Shown: positions 34,521 through 46,432, counted from the stretch's first letter. The stretch: DNA of 64,000 bases from Exiguobacterium qingdaonense (GCF_018617855.1 NZ_JACSKY010000001.1:248001-312000); one strand, 5' to 3'. Numbers and translations: made by a program. The notes: a model not told the origin generated them from the sequence alone.

Positions 34521-36737
34521 TTATTTCCGTTCGACTTCTTTCATGACGAACGCTTCGATGACGTCTTCCACTTTGATGTCATCAAACTTCTCTACTTTGA
34601 TTCCACACTCATAGCCTGTCGCCACTTCTTTCACGTCATCTTTGTAGCGGCGAAGCGTATCGAGTTTACCTTCGTATACGACGATTCCGTTACGAATGAC
34701 ACGGACACCGGCGTCGCGTGTGATTTTACCTTCTGTCACATAACAACCTGCAATCGTACCGACTTTCGATACTTTGAAGACGTCACGGACTTCAACTTGA
34801 CCAGTGATTTCTTCGACGAATTCTGGGTCAAGCATCCCTTTCATCGCGCTCTCAATTTCTTCGATCGCGTTGTAAATGATACGGTGGAGACGCATCTCAA
34901 CGTTTTCTTGTTCAGCCATTGAACGGGCGTTCCCGTCAGGACGGACGTTGAATCCGATGATGACGGCGTTCGCCGCTGATGCGAGGATCACGTCACCTTC
35001 CGTGATTGCACCGACACCTTGGTGCACGATGTTGACTTTGACACCTTCGACATCAATCTTGCGGAGTGAACCAGCCAATGCTTCGGCAGAACCTTGAACG
35101 TCTGCTTTAATGATGACGTTCAAATCTTTCACTTCGCCTTCCTGAATACGGCTGAACAAGTCGTCTAGGCTGACTTTCGCCGATTCACGACGTTGTGACT
35201 CGAGGTAACGTTGGTAACGTTTCTCCCCGATGGCACGCGCTTTCTTCTCATCTTCGAATACGATGAACTGGTCTCCGGCTTGCGGGACGTCGTTCAAACC
35301 TGTGATTTCAATCGGTGTAGATGGACCGACTTGTTTCACACGGCGACCGATATCGTTGACCATCGCCCGGACACGACCGAACGTGCTACCGACGACGATC
35401 GGGTCTCCAATGCGGAGCGTACCGTGTTGGACGAGAAGCGTCGCGACCGGTCCACGTCCTTTATCGAGCTTGGCTTCGATGACCGAACCACGAGCCGGCA
35501 TGTCTGGCGTTGATTTATATTCCTCTACTTCAGACACGAGAAGGATCATCTCGAGCAACTCATCGATTCCTTCGCCTTTGATTGCAGCGATTGGGACGAA
35601 GATCGTTTCGCCACCCCACTCTTCAGGAATGAGACCGAATTCAGTCAACTCCTGCTTGACACGGTCAGGGTTCGCTCCTTCTTTGTCCATCTTGTTCACT
35701 GCCACGATGATCGGAACGTTCGCAGCTTTCGCGTGCGAGATCGCTTCCTCTGTTTGTGGCATGACACCGTCATCTGCAGCGACGACGATGATGGCGATAT
35801 CTGTCACTTCCGCACCGCGGGCACGCATCGTTGTAAATGCCGCGTGACCTGGCGTATCGAGGAACGTGATTTTCTTATCGTTCACCGAAACCTGATAAGC
35901 ACCGATATGCTGCGTGATTCCACCTGCTTCTCCAGCCACGACTTTCGTGTTTCGAATCGAGTCAAGAAGCGTCGTTTTCCCGTGGTCGACGTGACCCATG
36001 ATAGTGACGACCGCTGGGCGCTCTTCAAGATCGTATTCCGTGAAATCAATCTCAACCGTTTCAAAGTCCGTTTCATCCACGACGATTTCTTTTTCAACTT
36101 CAAAACCAAACTCGGATGCGAGCAGTTCAACTGTTTCATCATCAAGTGTCTGGTTGATTGTCGCCATGACACCGAGACCCATCAATTTCATGATGATTTC
36201 ATTCGGTTTTTTATTCATTTTTGAAGCGAGGTCAGATACGGTGAGAACATCGTCATACTTGATGACATTGCCCATCTCCGCCTCTTGAGCGAGTCGTGCC
36301 GCTTTACGCTGACTCGTCTTCGAATTCGGGTCGGCTTCTTGTGGCACGGCCGCTTTTACCGGCTTGCCTTTCCCTTTCCCTTTTCCGCGTTTTTTATTGC
36401 GTGGGTCGTTGTTACGGTTGTCGTTACGTGTTTGACCACCGCGATTGTTTTGACCGCCACGATTTTGTTGCCCAGCTTGAGGACGTGCTTTTGGTGCTTC
36501 TTTTTTCTCTTGTTTCGGCTCGTTCGACGTTGATGTCGCTTTTGCCTCAGTTTGCTTCTCAGCACGGTATTTTTCAGGATTGAACACGCGGTCCAATTGT
36601 TTAACTGTCTCTTCATCAAGGACAGCCATGTGGTTTTTCACCGGTTTTTTTAATTTCTCTAATTGAGTAATGACTTGTTTACTTGTAACATTCTGTTCTT
36701 TTGCAAATTCATAGACGCGTTTTCCCAAAGCATCCAC
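34521..36737 (-). CDS. infB: Translation initiation factor IF-2
   Basis: GTPase that places initiator tRNA on the 30S subunit. The 738-residue protein has an N-terminal IF2N domain (1-50), a basic low-complexity linker (about 60-130, rich in Gln, Asn, Gly, Arg and Lys), a second IF2N domain (about 160-210), the G domain (GHVDHGKT at 248-255), and domains II, III and IV to the end. It is the medium-length Bacillus type. The gene sits after ylxQ in the nusA-infB operon, 12 bases downstream. Confidence 0.97.
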   Translation of the reverse strand: MDALGKRVYEFAKEQNVTSKQVITQLEKLKKPVKNHMAVLDEETVKQLDRVFNPEKYRAEKQTEAKATSTSNEPKQEKKEAPKARPQAGQQNRGGQNNRGGQTRNDNRNNDPRNKKRGKGKGKGKPVKAAVPQEADPNSKTSQRKAARLAQEAEMGNVIKYDDVLTVSDLASKMNKKPNEIIMKLMGLGVMATINQTLDDETVELLASEFGFEVEKEIVVDETDFETVEIDFTEYDLEERPAVVTIMGHVDHGKTTLLDSIRNTKVVAGEAGGITQHIGAYQVSVNDKKITFLDTPGHAAFTTMRARGAEVTDIAIIVVAADDGVMPQTEEAISHAKAANVPIIVAVNKMDKEGANPDRVKQELTEFGLIPEEWGGETIFVPIAAIKGEGIDELLEMILLVSEVEEYKSTPDMPARGSVIEAKLDKGRGPVATLLVQHGTLRIGDPIVVGSTFGRVRAMVNDIGRRVKQVGPSTPIEITGLNDVPQAGDQFIVFEDEKKARAIGEKRYQRYLESQRRESAKVSLDDLFSRIQEGEVKDLNVIIKADVQGSAEALAGSLRKIDVEGVKVNIVHQGVGAITEGDVILASAANAVIIGFNVRPDGNARSMAEQENVEMRLHRIIYNAIEEIESAMKGMLDPEFVEEITGQVEVRDVFKVSKVGTIAGCYVTEGKITRDAGVRVIRNGIVVYEGKLDTLRRYKDDVKEVATGYECGIKVEKFDDIKVEDVIEAFVMKEVERK

Positions 36738-36749
36738 CTCCGTTAATAG

Positions 36750-37046
36750 TTAAGAGAGAAGTTGCTTAAGCTTGTTCGCAAATCCGGATTCTGTCACCGA
36801 TACGACGACACGCATATCTTTACCGAGTGCGGCGCCGATTGTATAACGATCGCTCACTTCAATCAGCGGCACTTGATAAGATGCACATTTGTCCGTGACT
36901 CGTTTTTTTGTCGAGGCACCTGCATCTCCGGCTAGAATAACGAGCTTCGCACGACCCGCTCGTACATCCTTTAATACAAACTCTTCTCCCATCGTTACTT
37001 TCCTCGCTCGAGCGGCGAGGCCTAACAATGATTCCCACTGATTCAT
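36750..37046 (-). CDS. ylxQ: YlxQ, L7Ae-family RNA-binding protein
   Basis: Small protein of 98 residues of the L7Ae/L30e family, which binds kink-turn RNA. The [14 protein letters not shown] start and the [16 protein letters not shown] core (residues 34-50) are characteristic. The physiological RNA target in Bacilli is not defined. It starts four bases inside the end of ylxR and lies in the nusA-infB operon, so a link to translation or ribosome assembly is likely. Confidence 0.92.
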   Translation of the reverse strand: MNQWESLLGLAARARKVTMGEEFVLKDVRAGRAKLVILAGDAGASTKKRVTDKCASYQVPLIEVSDRYTIGAALGKDMRVVVSVTESGFANKLKQLLS

Positions 37047-37318
37047 GATTCGCCACCTGCGACAGCTTTCAGCTGCTCATACAAGTCATCGCTCGTCTTT
37101 ACTTTCAAGTGATGGTCGAGCGTTCGTTTCTTTTCTGCTTGACGAACGACTTCGATATCTTTTGATAAGTAAGCGCCGCGACCGTTCACTTTACCCGTCT
37201 GATCGATGACCACGTCACCTTCAGGCGTCCGAACGACACGAACCAATTCTTTTTTCGGGAGCATTTCTTGTGTGACCACACACTTGCGCAAAGGAACTTT
37301 CTTTTGCTTCATGGTCAT
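37043..37318 (-). CDS. ylxR: YlxR, RNase P modulator
   Basis: Protein of 91 residues of the DUF448 family. The signature [24 protein letters not shown] at the N-terminus and GRGAYLSKD at about residue 46 are both clear. In B. subtilis the homologue (renamed RnpM) binds the RNA subunit of RNase P and lowers its activity. It overlaps nusA and ylxQ by four bases at each side, so translation of the three is coupled. Confidence 0.93.
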   Translation of the reverse strand: MTMKQKKVPLRKCVVTQEMLPKKELVRVVRTPEGDVVIDQTGKVNGRGAYLSKDIEVVRQAEKKRTLDHHLKVKTSDDLYEQLKAVAGGES

Positions 37319-38478
37319 TCCTCTTCTTTCACCGTAGTCGTTTCAACCGAAGCATCTACTAATTCTTGTTCTACTTCATTTTGAACAATTTCTGGTTCTG
37401 ATTCAACTTTTTCAGCGAACGTATCGAACAAATCGAGCGCTTCTGAGTCAGTCTCACTCTTAATGTCGATTTTCCAACCTGTCAATTTCGCAGCGAGACG
37501 CGCATTTTGTCCACGCTTCCCGATGGCGAGTGACAACTGATAGTCCGGTACGACGACTGTCGTCGATTTAGCTGGCTCATTCACATAAACAGCCACTACT
37601 TGTGCAGGGCTAAGTGCGTTACGTACGAACTCTTTCGGGTCTTCAGACCAACGGACGATGTCAATCTTCTCACCATTCAATTCGTCAACGATCGTTTGGA
37701 CACGCTGTCCTTTCGGCCCGACACATGCGCCGACCGGGTCGACGATATCCGAGTGTACAGCGATTTTTGAACGGTCTCCCGCTTCACGTGATACCGACAT
37801 CACGTCAACCGTCCCGTTCGAGATTTCAGGCACTTCAAGTTCAAATAAACGACGTAACAGTCCAGGATGCGTACGCGACACTTGAATCGCGGCTCCAGAT
37901 CCTTTCGTCGTCGAATCGACTTTTGTGACGTATACTTTGATGCGGTCATGAATTTGGTATGACTCGTTTGGCATCTGCTCGTTCGGTGTAAGGACAGCTT
38001 CAATGTTGTTTTCGAGGCCGATATACAAGTTGCGTGGGTCAAAACGTTCCACGATTCCTGTCATGATCTCGTCTTCTTTGTCAGCGAAATGGTTGTAGAT
38101 GCGCTCACGTTCCGCTTCACGCATTTTTTGCGTGACGACTTGTTTTGCCGTCATCGCCGCGACACGTCCGAAATCGCTCGGTGTCACTTCTTCTTTATGA
38201 AAATCACCGAGCTCATAGTTCGGGTCAATCTCATGTGCCTCTTCAAGTGAAAGCTGTTGGTCTGGTTGCGAGAGGCGCTCCACCACTTCTAGCAGTGCGT
38301 AGACACGAATATCTCCCGTCACTTGGTCGAACTCAACTTTCACGTGCTCGTTCGGGTTCGCCACGTTGCGGCGATACGCAGAGATGAGCGCTTGTTCAAG
38401 TGCTTCGATAATAATATTTTTGTCGATTCCTTTTTCTTTGGCAATCTGTTCGATTGTAGTGAGTAATTGTGGACCCAT
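37315..38478 (-). CDS. nusA: Transcription termination/antitermination factor NusA
   Basis: Binds RNA polymerase and modulates pausing and intrinsic termination. The 387-residue protein has the N-terminal polymerase-binding domain (1-130), S1 domain (about 135-200), and two KH domains (about 230-345, with GACVGPKGQRVQTI and AIGKRGQNARLAAKL). An acidic tail follows. As usual in Firmicutes, the repeated C-terminal acidic domains of E. coli NusA are lacking. It is 14 bases downstream of rimP. The operon leader contains a hairpin that could serve NusA-dependent autoregulation. Confidence 0.96.
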   Translation of the reverse strand: MGPQLLTTIEQIAKEKGIDKNIIIEALEQALISAYRRNVANPNEHVKVEFDQVTGDIRVYALLEVVERLSQPDQQLSLEEAHEIDPNYELGDFHKEEVTPSDFGRVAAMTAKQVVTQKMREAERERIYNHFADKEDEIMTGIVERFDPRNLYIGLENNIEAVLTPNEQMPNESYQIHDRIKVYVTKVDSTTKGSGAAIQVSRTHPGLLRRLFELEVPEISNGTVDVMSVSREAGDRSKIAVHSDIVDPVGACVGPKGQRVQTIVDELNGEKIDIVRWSEDPKEFVRNALSPAQVVAVYVNEPAKSTTVVVPDYQLSLAIGKRGQNARLAAKLTGWKIDIKSETDSEALDLFDTFAEKVESEPEIVQNEVEQELVDASVETTTVKEEE

Positions 38479-38492
38479 CTTCTTCCCTCTCC

Positions 38493-38969
38493 TTAACTAA
38501 ACGTGACCGCTAAGCGGGCTTGTGCGATTTTGTCTATCGGTAGCGATACCGCTTTTTTTCTAGTCTTGATGCGCGTCTCGATCACGACCGTCTCCCCATC
38601 ATATGCCGTCAAAATTCCTTCAAACTCTTTGGCACCATCGATCGGAGCGAACGTTTTCATGTAGACGTTTTTGCCTACAGCACGTTCGAAGTCGCTCGGC
38701 TTTTTCAGCGGACGCTCCGCACCAGGACTCGAGACATCAAGATAATAAGCCTGTTCAATCGGATCGGTTTCGTTTAGTTCTTCCGAGAGCTGTTCATTGA
38801 TTTTGACACAATCGTCTAGATCGACGCCCCCCGGTTTGTCAATGTAGACACGTAAGAACCAGTCTGGACCTTCTTTTACGAATTCCACATCAACCAATTC
38901 CATGTTTTCCCGTTCAACGATCGGCAACGCAATCGACTCAACGGCTTCTGTTATTTTGGACACTCTCAT
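38493..38969 (-). CDS. rimP: Ribosome maturation factor RimP
   Basis: Assists assembly of the 30S subunit. The 158-residue protein has the N-terminal alpha/beta domain and the C-terminal SH3-like domain. Landmarks are VDVEFVKEGPDWFLRVYIDKPGG at about residue 26 and LDVSSPGAERPLKKPSDFERAVG near residue 82. The start ATG at 38969 follows AAGGAGGGATGAG. It is the first gene of the rimP-nusA-ylxR-ylxQ-infB operon, and its leader carries a strong hairpin. Confidence 0.95.
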   Translation of the reverse strand: MRVSKITEAVESIALPIVERENMELVDVEFVKEGPDWFLRVYIDKPGGVDLDDCVKINEQLSEELNETDPIEQAYYLDVSSPGAERPLKKPSDFERAVGKNVYMKTFAPIDGAKEFEGILTAYDGETVVIETRIKTRKKAVSLPIDKIAQARLAVTFS

Positions 38970-38989
38970 CCCTCCTTCTGGCTTTTACA

Positions 38990-39021
38990 TACAAGAAAGG
39001 AGTAGGGTTCCCTACTCCTTT
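38990..39021 (-). promoter_or_regulatory. Leader hairpin of the rimP-nusA operon, candidate NusA-dependent terminator
   Basis: A perfect 12-bp stem AAAGGAGTAGGG / CCCTACTCCTTT (arms 39010-39021 and 38996-39007) with a two-base loop centre, followed on the minus strand by the broken U-tract CTTGTAT. It lies between the promoter and rimP. In B. subtilis NusA controls its own operon by terminating in the leader at a weak terminator. Confidence 0.6.
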
Positions 39022-39051
39022 CCGTCGTAGTATCCAACTTTGTTCGATACC

Positions 39052-39081
39052 AATATATCATATTTTCCCGATAAATCGCAA
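39052..39081 (-). promoter_or_regulatory. Putative promoter of the rimP-nusA-infB operon
   Basis: Minus-strand TTGCGA (39076-39081) and TATATT (39052-39057) with an 18-base spacer and TGA directly before the -10, an extended -10 promoter. It overlaps the polC stop region. Confidence 0.6.
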
Positions 39082-39082
39082 C

Positions 39083-42000
39083 TTACACCCCAAAATCAAA
39101 GAATGAAAGCTGGTTCTCATCAGGCAGACCTTCGAGACATTTCATCGTATCGAGTGTCTCGATGACCGTTTTCGACAGTTTCGCGCGTTTCCGCAAATCT
39201 TCTTTCGAGAGGAACTGTCCTTCTCCCCTCGCCTCAACAATCGCTTTCGCCGCATTCGTCCCAAGTCCGTCGACCGCATTGAATGGTGGGATCAGCGTAT
39301 TGTCCTCGATTAAGAACTCTGTCGCACTCGACCGATATAGGTCGATCTTTTGGAACTTCATTCCCCGCTCGAGCATTTCAAGTGCAAGTTCAAGAACCGT
39401 GTGCAGTCCTTTATCTTTTGCAGTCGCATCAAATCCTTTTTCGCGAATGTCCGACATCGCCTTACGGACCGCTTGAGGTCCTTTGATCATCGCGGACAAG
39501 TCAAAGTCTCCCGCCCGAACGGTGAAGTACGTCGCGTAATAGAGAATCGGATGATGCACTTTAAAGTAAGCGATTCGAACCGCCATCAAGACGTATGCTG
39601 TCGCGTGTGCTTTCGGGAACATGTATTTGATTTTCTTACAAGACGAGATATACCATTCCGGCACGTCATTTTCTCGCATCTCGGACTCCATCTCGTCCGT
39701 GAGCCCTTTCCCTTTACGGACGGACTCCATGATCTTAAAGGCAAATGACGGTTCAAGTCCCGCATAAATCAAATACACCATGATATCGTCTCGACAACCG
39801 ATCACGTCCTTCAGTTCGCACGTCCCGTTATAAATCAATTCATTCGCATTACCGAGCCAGACGTCTGTCCCGTGGGATAGACCAGAGATTTGAACGAGTT
39901 CCGAGAACGTAGACGGCTTCGTCTCTTCAAGCATCTGACGGACGAACTTCGTTCCAAATTCAGGTATCCCGAGCGTACCGGTCTTCGACTCAATCTGTTC
40001 CGGTGTCACTCCGAGTACCTCAGGTGACGAGAAGATCTTCATGACGGTCGGGTCATCTGTCGGAATCGTCTTCGGGTCGATTCCAGACAAGTCCTGTAAC
40101 ATCCGGATGACGGTCGGGTCATCGTGTCCGAGGATATCAAGCTTGAGCAAGTTGTCATGAATCGAGTGGAAGTCGAAGTGGGTCGTCTTCCACTCAGACG
40201 TTTTGTCGTCTGCCGGGTATTGAATCGGAGAGATGTCCGCGATGTCCATATAGTCCGGCACGACGATGATCCCCCCCGGGTGTTGACCCGTCGTCCGTTT
40301 CACACCGGTGACACCGGAGACGAGACGATCGACCTCGGCGTTCCGGTAAATCTTATCGTTTTCGGTCGCATACCCTTTTACATAACCATATGCTGTCTTG
40401 TCGGCAATCGTTCCGATTGTCCCGGCACGATACACATACTCTTCTCCGAACAGTACTTTTGTATAGGCGTGGGCATGCGGTTGATATTCTCCAGAGAAGT
40501 TCAAGTCGATATCCGGTACTTTGTCCCCTTTGAACCCGAGGAACGTCTCGAACGGGATGTCATGACCGTCTTTTTTGTACCACGTGCCGCACTCCGGACA
40601 TTCTTTGTCCGGCAAATCGTATCCTGAACCGACCGACCCGTCATCGAAGAAGTGGGAATGCTGACATTTCGGACAGACGTAATGTGGTGGGAGTGGATTG
40701 ACCTCGGTGATTTCTGTCATCGTGGCGACGAGACTCGAACCGACCGACCCACGCGACCCGACCAAATACCCGTCATCGAGTGATTTTTTAACGAGTTTAT
40801 GTGAAATCAAATAGATGACGGCAAATCCGTGACCGATAATCGACTTCAGCTCTTTCTCGAGACGCGCCTCGACGATTTCAGGCAACTCGTCCCCGTATAT
40901 GGAACGGGCCATGTCATAGCTCATATTCCGAACCTCGTCATCCGCCCCTTCAATTTTCGGTGTATATAAATCATCCGGGATGATTTGAATCGATTCGATT
41001 TGATCGGCGATTGCATTCGGATTGGTGATGACAATTTCACGAGCTAAGTCCTCACCCAAAAATTTGAACTCTTCCATCATCTCTTGCGTCGTCCGGAAAT
41101 GGGCGTGAGGCAACTCTTTCCGCGTATTGATGAAGTTCGCCCCACCTTGGGTACGAATCAATATTTCGCGATAAGACCGGTCGGACCGATCTAAATAGTG
41201 GACATTCCCCGTCGCACATACCGGCAATCCGGCCTTCTCGGCAACCCGGATGATTCGCTTGATGATTTCCCGTAGTTCCAACTCATTCGCGACAATCTCT
41301 TTATCAATCAGGTGAAGATAGAGCGCAGGAGGATGAATCTCAATAAAGTCATAAAACGACATCATCTTCTCGAGTTCATCATCCGATTTGTTCAAGGCGG
41401 CATCAAAGATTTCACCGTTATCACACGCAGAACCGATCAACAGTCCTTCACGACGCTTCACAAACTCTGAACGAGGCATCCGCGCCATCCGATGCAAGTA
41501 ATCGATATGGGATAACGAGATCAGTTCATAAAGGTGACGAAGTCCAGGTTTTTTGTTTTTGGCGTAAATTGTCGCATGGAATGGTCGAATTTTTGACACG
41601 TCACTTCCGACTTTCGCGTTCAGTGACCGGTGTGTCGTCATCTCGAACATCTGTTTGGCGAGATCGAGTAGCTTCATCAATAAATACGCTGTCGCCTCCG
41701 CATCATAAATCGCACGGTGATGCTGGGTCAGTTCGATGTCGAATCGCTTCGCGAGCGTATTCAGTCGGTGGTTTTTAAGCGTCGGCATCAGTGTACGGGC
41801 TAGCTCGAGTGTATCGATGACGGGATAGTCGTCCGGCTCATGCCCTCCACTACGGAGTGTCGCCTCGAGGAAGCCCATGTCGAATGAAGCGTTATGGGCG
41901 ACGAGGATGCTATCGCCACACCAATCGACAAACTGCTTCGTAACCACTTCCGGGTCCGGCTTCCCTTGAACCATGTCATCTGTGATTCCCGTCAATTCGA

Positions 42001-43375
42001 TCGTAGTCGCCGATAAGGCATGTTTTGGGTCCGCAAACGCTTCGAATCGGTCGATGATCTCGCCGTCCTTGATTTTGACACCGGCCAGTTCGATGATTTT
42101 ATTATAGACGGCAGAAAGTCCGGTCGTCTCGACGTCAAAGACGACGTATGTCGCATCGTCTAACGCCACATCACTTGGGTGGTATGCGACCGGGACTCCA
42201 TCATTCACGACGTTCGCCTCGACTCCGTACAACACTTTAATATCGTTCTTCTTCCCGGCATAGTATGCTTCAGGGAATGACTGTGCGCCGGCATGGTCGG
42301 TGATGGCAATGGCACGGTGTCCCCATTTTGCGGCACGGGCGACGAGCGCAGATACATTCGTGACAGCGTCCATCTGGCTCATCTGTGTGTGAGCGTGTAG
42401 CTCGACACGCTTCTCCCCATCCCACTCATCACGTGGGGGTTCGACTTTTACTTCTTGAAGTTGCGAGGCCATCATACACAGTTCCCGCATGAACGAGTCA
42501 TCTTCGACCCGGCCGGCTGTTTGAATCCACATGCCTTTTTTGACGGCACTGAGCATCCGGTCGTCATCATCATCACGCGCAAATACTTTCACGATCAGCG
42601 AATCCGTATAGTCGGTCATTTTGAAAGTGAATAACTTCTTCCCACTTTTCAACTCCTTCCGCTCTGCGGAGAAGACGAGTCCACGAATCGCGACACGTCT
42701 TTCTTCTTCGACAATCGTCTTGATTGGTACGATTTCGTCTTTGATGAGCGCTCCCATGCGGATTTCTGTGATTGGTTCGTCATTCGATTCTGTCGCTTTC
42801 GCGAACTGCGCTGCGAGCGCCATCTTCGCTTGTTCGATATCTTCTTGAACGACTTGTTCACGGAGGGCCTGACTTGCCTCGGTATCTTCAGAGAACGCGG
42901 CTTGACACGGTCTCTTCGTGAACCCGTAGGCACTGTAAAGCGCCTGTACTTCTTGACAGAGCTCTTTGTCCACGTAGTTCGCCTCAGGTGCAGATCGCAC
43001 CGGAATCAGCAGCTTGTTCTGCTCGAAACGTGGTGCGACTGAACTAAAATAACTGCGCATCGCACCAGACACCTGACTCAACTCGCTCACAATCCTTGGC
43101 CAGTAATCAATATAATCTTGCTCGTTCCCACCATTTATCGTAGAGAACCGGGCATACACCTCGTCAGCAAACGTCGCATACCGGTTTTCCAATCGACTCA
43201 TGAACAGTTGGTGCAGTTCGTATGGTAAGACTGTCGGAAATGAAAAATAAAACGTCCACGTCCGTCGCTTTTTATTGACGACGAGTTTAGAGAGTTCGGC
43301 TTGGTCAAACAGGTCGGTCTCTGTCGTGATTCCAAGATCACTTAACAACAATTGCATTTTTTGATTTGCTTCCAC
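39083..43375 (-). CDS. polC: DNA polymerase III PolC, Gram-positive type
   Basis: Replicative polymerase of 1430 residues. Order of domains: N-terminal part and OB domain (about 1-315), PHP domain ([10 protein letters not shown] from residue 327), inserted DEDD 3'-5' proofreading exonuclease (DVETTG at 414-419), the rest of PHP, then palm, fingers and C-terminal part. The zinc-binding cysteines (VCPKCQHSH and CPECGTW) and the palm motif [13 protein letters not shown] are intact. The start is GTG at 43375. It follows proS in the conserved proS-polC order and seems to end its transcript before the rimP promoter. Confidence 0.97.
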   Translation of the reverse strand: MEANQKMQLLLSDLGITTETDLFDQAELSKLVVNKKRRTWTFYFSFPTVLPYELHQLFMSRLENRYATFADEVYARFSTINGGNEQDYIDYWPRIVSELSQVSGAMRSYFSSVAPRFEQNKLLIPVRSAPEANYVDKELCQEVQALYSAYGFTKRPCQAAFSEDTEASQALREQVVQEDIEQAKMALAAQFAKATESNDEPITEIRMGALIKDEIVPIKTIVEEERRVAIRGLVFSAERKELKSGKKLFTFKMTDYTDSLIVKVFARDDDDDRMLSAVKKGMWIQTAGRVEDDSFMRELCMMASQLQEVKVEPPRDEWDGEKRVELHAHTQMSQMDAVTNVSALVARAAKWGHRAIAITDHAGAQSFPEAYYAGKKNDIKVLYGVEANVVNDGVPVAYHPSDVALDDATYVVFDVETTGLSAVYNKIIELAGVKIKDGEIIDRFEAFADPKHALSATTIELTGITDDMVQGKPDPEVVTKQFVDWCGDSILVAHNASFDMGFLEATLRSGGHEPDDYPVIDTLELARTLMPTLKNHRLNTLAKRFDIELTQHHRAIYDAEATAYLLMKLLDLAKQMFEMTTHRSLNAKVGSDVSKIRPFHATIYAKNKKPGLRHLYELISLSHIDYLHRMARMPRSEFVKRREGLLIGSACDNGEIFDAALNKSDDELEKMMSFYDFIEIHPPALYLHLIDKEIVANELELREIIKRIIRVAEKAGLPVCATGNVHYLDRSDRSYREILIRTQGGANFINTRKELPHAHFRTTQEMMEEFKFLGEDLAREIVITNPNAIADQIESIQIIPDDLYTPKIEGADDEVRNMSYDMARSIYGDELPEIVEARLEKELKSIIGHGFAVIYLISHKLVKKSLDDGYLVGSRGSVGSSLVATMTEITEVNPLPPHYVCPKCQHSHFFDDGSVGSGYDLPDKECPECGTWYKKDGHDIPFETFLGFKGDKVPDIDLNFSGEYQPHAHAYTKVLFGEEYVYRAGTIGTIADKTAYGYVKGYATENDKIYRNAEVDRLVSGVTGVKRTTGQHPGGIIVVPDYMDIADISPIQYPADDKTSEWKTTHFDFHSIHDNLLKLDILGHDDPTVIRMLQDLSGIDPKTIPTDDPTVMKIFSSPEVLGVTPEQIESKTGTLGIPEFGTKFVRQMLEETKPSTFSELVQISGLSHGTDVWLGNANELIYNGTCELKDVIGCRDDIMVYLIYAGLEPSFAFKIMESVRKGKGLTDEMESEMRENDVPEWYISSCKKIKYMFPKAHATAYVLMAVRIAYFKVHHPILYYATYFTVRAGDFDLSAMIKGPQAVRKAMSDIREKGFDATAKDKGLHTVLELALEMLERGMKFQKIDLYRSSATEFLIEDNTLIPPFNAVDGLGTNAAKAIVEARGEGQFLSKEDLRKRAKLSKTVIETLDTMKCLEGLPDENQLSFFDFGV

Positions 43376-43410
43376 GGGTTCGTCTTTCCCCCTTCATGCC
43401 AATTCGACAA

Positions 43411-43442
43411 ATGAAGGTGACCGCTTTCGCCGTCACCTTCAT
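43411..43442 (-). terminator. Inverted repeat with weak U-tract between proS and polC
   Basis: Perfect 11-bp stem ATGAAGGTGAC / GTCACCTTCAT beginning 4 bases after the proS stop; the loop GGCGAAAGCG can add further pairs. Only TTTG follows, so termination may need a factor or be partial. Confidence 0.55.
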
Positions 43443-43445
43443 CCA

Positions 43446-45146
43446 TTAATGAACTTCGCTAAATTGTGAAGCGATGACGTCGTTCAACTCATCGATTGAC
43501 GTTTCAATCACTTCACCTGTTGCCCGTACTTTCACCTCGACGATTCCTTCGCCGGCCTTCTTCCCGACGTTTACACGAATCGGAAGCCCGATCAAGTCCG
43601 CATCCGCGAACTTGACACCCGCGCGTTCTTTTCGGTCATCGAATAACACATCATACGATTGGCCGAGATCATCGTATAGGCGGTTCGCCAACTCGACTTG
43701 CGCCTCATCTTTTGCATTGATTGCAATCAAATGAAGATCGAACGGCGCCACGTTACGTGGCCAAACGATTCCACGATCGTCGTGGTGCTGTTCCACGATG
43801 GCCGAGAGTGTACGGGACACTCCGATGCCGTAACAACCCATAATAAGTGGTTCGGCACGACCTCCCTCATTGAGGAATGTCGCTCCCATCGCTTCTGAAT
43901 AACGTGTCCCAAGTTTAAACACTTGCCCGACCTCGATTCCACGAGCAAAACGAACCGGACCGGACGCGTCAGGTGCCAAATCCCCTTCGACGACAAAACG
44001 TAAGTCGTGATACGTCATGTCAGCGAGGTCACGCTCGGCATTCACACCCGTGTAATGGGTGTTCGCCTCGTTCGCTCCGCAGACGGCATCGACCAAATAC
44101 TTGACCGCATAATCAGCAATCACTTTGACCGGCGCGTTGATTGGACCGAGTGTGCCTGGTTCACAGTTGAACAACTCAACGATTTTCGCTTCTTCTTCAA
44201 GTTGGATGTCAAGTCCACCTAGTGCGTTCTTTACCTTCACTTCGTTCGCTTCATGATCTCCACGAACGATCGCCATGACCGTTTCTCCATCGACATTGAA
44301 CAGGACGGACTTGATTGTCGTCTTCGAATCGATATTTAAGAATTTCGCAACATCCTCAATCGTACGATTTTCTTTCGTATCCACCTTCTCGAGTGGGCGA
44401 ATCTCTGCCTGCTGCATCTCGTATCGATCGAGCGTTTCCGCCATCTCGATGTTTGCCGCATAGTTCGATGCGTCTGTGTAGACGATTGTATCTTCACCGA
44501 TATCCGCAAGCGCTTGGAACTCGTGCGTGTCTTTTCCGCCGATTGCCCCAGAGTCTGCGACGACCGGACGATACTTAAGACCCGTACGATCGAAAATACG
44601 TGAGTACGCGTTATACATGTTTGAATACTCTTCATCTAAATCTTCTTGTGTCGCATGGAATGAGTATGCGTCTTTCATCAAGAACTCGCGCCCGCGAAGC
44701 AATCCAAACCGTGGACGACGCTCATCGCGATACTTCGTTTGAATCTGATAAAGATTGACCGGAAGTTTTTTATAAGAATTTAGTTCATCACGAACGATTG
44801 ACGTAATCAACTCTTCATGTGTCGCACCGAGTGCAAATTTACGGTCATGACGGTCCGTCAATCGCATCAACTCAGGTCCGTAAATGTCCCAGCGTCCTGT
44901 TTCTTCCCATAGTTCAGCCGGTTGGATGGCAGGCATCAATAACTCTTGTGCGCCAGCGCGATTCATTTCTTCACGGATAATCGTTTGGATATTGTGTAAC
45001 ACGCGATGTCCGAGTGGAAGATAAGAATAGATTCCAGCCGCATTTTGACGGACAAAGCCGCCACGGACGAGAAGTTGATGACTGACCGCTTCCGCGTCAG
45101 CTGGTACTTCTCTTAAGGTAGGCATGAGCAGTCTAGATTGTTTCAT
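43446..45146 (-). CDS. proS: Proline--tRNA ligase
   Basis: Class II aminoacyl-tRNA synthetase charging proline. The 566-residue protein is of the bacterial form, with the class II motifs ([42 protein letters not shown] split over motif 2) and an editing INS domain at about residues 225-380. A C-terminal anticodon-binding domain follows. The ATG at 45146 begins the conserved MKQS start, but the GAAGGG site is 14 bases away. A TTG three codons earlier (45155) has better spacing, so the protein might be three residues longer. Confidence 0.95.
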   Translation of the reverse strand: MKQSRLLMPTLREVPADAEAVSHQLLVRGGFVRQNAAGIYSYLPLGHRVLHNIQTIIREEMNRAGAQELLMPAIQPAELWEETGRWDIYGPELMRLTDRHDRKFALGATHEELITSIVRDELNSYKKLPVNLYQIQTKYRDERRPRFGLLRGREFLMKDAYSFHATQEDLDEEYSNMYNAYSRIFDRTGLKYRPVVADSGAIGGKDTHEFQALADIGEDTIVYTDASNYAANIEMAETLDRYEMQQAEIRPLEKVDTKENRTIEDVAKFLNIDSKTTIKSVLFNVDGETVMAIVRGDHEANEVKVKNALGGLDIQLEEEAKIVELFNCEPGTLGPINAPVKVIADYAVKYLVDAVCGANEANTHYTGVNAERDLADMTYHDLRFVVEGDLAPDASGPVRFARGIEVGQVFKLGTRYSEAMGATFLNEGGRAEPLIMGCYGIGVSRTLSAIVEQHHDDRGIVWPRNVAPFDLHLIAINAKDEAQVELANRLYDDLGQSYDVLFDDRKERAGVKFADADLIGLPIRVNVGKKAGEGIVEVKVRATGEVIETSIDELNDVIASQFSEVH

Positions 45147-45178
45147 ACAGTTCAACGTTTCCCTTCTTTACAATCAAT

Positions 45179-46429
45179 TTAGTTAAAAAATGATTGAATG
45201 TCATTCCAAGTGACAATCAACATTAAAATCATCAAAAGTGCAAACCCGATAAAGTGCACAAACCCTTCTTTTTTCGGGTCGATTGGACGTCCTCTTACCG
45301 CTTCGAATAAGAGGAAAATCAAGCGTCCACCGTCCAAGGCAGGGAGCGGGAGTAAGTTAAAGATAGCAAGGTTGACCGAAAGCAGCGCTGTCCAGTTCAA
45401 CAGCATAATCAAACCGCTCGCCGCCACCTCATCTGTCATCCGTACAATCCCGACCGGACCTGCTAGCTGATCGACACCGACTTGCCCCGTCACTAAATCA
45501 CCGACCGCAGAGAAGATGAGTGTCGACATCGTCCAAGTCGTTTCTGCCCCGGTCGTCACAGCCTTACCGGGTGAACGTTCAAGTGCGTTCGTTACGCCGA
45601 GAATGCCGACTGTCTCTCCATTTTGCTCAACCGCTTGTGGTGTGAGTGTGACTGTCGCCTCTTCACCTTCCCGGACATATGTGACTTCCGTAGGTGTATC
45701 AGCCCGGTCTGCTAAGGCTGTACGTAAGTCGAGCCAATCGGTGATTGTTTCGCCTTCGATCGATACGATTTCATCCCCACTCATCAAGCCTGCCTCATCG
45801 GCGGCCGAATCAGGCTGTACCGTTCCGATTTGTCCATCGTTCGTCGGAGTCCCTTGTACGAGACCGACAATCACGAGCAAAATGAATGCCAAGACAAAGT
45901 TCATCGCCGGACCAGCTGCGATGGCCAAGACACGTTTCCAAACGGATTGGGCTCCAAACGTTCGATCGTAAGGTGCAATTTGAATTTCCATACCTTGGTC
46001 GACAAGGAGTGTGTCTCGCTCCATTGAATAGACGCGAACCTCCTCATCGATCAGGAGTTGCACTTTCAGTTCATGCGTCGCGTCAAATTTATCGACGGTC
46101 CCGACGACTTGAACGTCTTTAGCCGTGTCTGGTTGAAAATAGACACGATCGACCGTTCCCTGCTCGGTTAAACGTAGACCGACATGCTGTCCCGCCCGGA
46201 CTTCAATCGGTTCAAAATCTTCACCGGCCATTTTGACATATCCACCGATTGGTAACAGACGAATCGTATAAAGCGTTTCATTCTTGCGAAATGAAACAAT
46301 TTTAGGACCGAATCCAATTGCAAACTCGTGACAGAGGATCCCTGCCCGTTTCGCCATGACGAGGTGCCCCCATTCGTGTACCGAAATGAGAACCCCAAAC
46401 ATCAAAACGATGGCGATAAAAGTCGTCAT
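45179..46429 (-). CDS. rseP: Site-2 intramembrane zinc protease (RseP/RasP)
   Basis: Membrane metalloprotease of 416 residues. The zinc-binding HEWGH is at residues 18-22 in the first membrane segment and the third ligand motif, PLPALDGGRL, is near residue 360. One PDZ domain lies at about residues 200-285. In B. subtilis RasP completes the cleavage of RsiW after PrsW and also clears signal peptides and FtsL. prsW is also present in this window, so both steps of the sigma-W pathway may exist. It lies between dxr and proS, the conserved place. Confidence 0.95.
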   Translation of the reverse strand: MTTFIAIVLMFGVLISVHEWGHLVMAKRAGILCHEFAIGFGPKIVSFRKNETLYTIRLLPIGGYVKMAGEDFEPIEVRAGQHVGLRLTEQGTVDRVYFQPDTAKDVQVVGTVDKFDATHELKVQLLIDEEVRVYSMERDTLLVDQGMEIQIAPYDRTFGAQSVWKRVLAIAAGPAMNFVLAFILLVIVGLVQGTPTNDGQIGTVQPDSAADEAGLMSGDEIVSIEGETITDWLDLRTALADRADTPTEVTYVREGEEATVTLTPQAVEQNGETVGILGVTNALERSPGKAVTTGAETTWTMSTLIFSAVGDLVTGQVGVDQLAGPVGIVRMTDEVAASGLIMLLNWTALLSVNLAIFNLLPLPALDGGRLIFLLFEAVRGRPIDPKKEGFVHFIGFALLMILMLIVTWNDIQSFFN

Positions 46430-46432
46430 GAT

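Noticed and set aside
35230-35847. Plus-strand open frame of 205 codons inside infB
   Set aside because: Low-complexity Ser/Thr/Ala-rich translation opposite the conserved IF-2 G domain; a shadow frame.
40124-40627. Plus-strand open frame of 167 codons inside polC
   Set aside because: Antisense shadow of a well-conserved polymerase region; no homology or start signal recognised.
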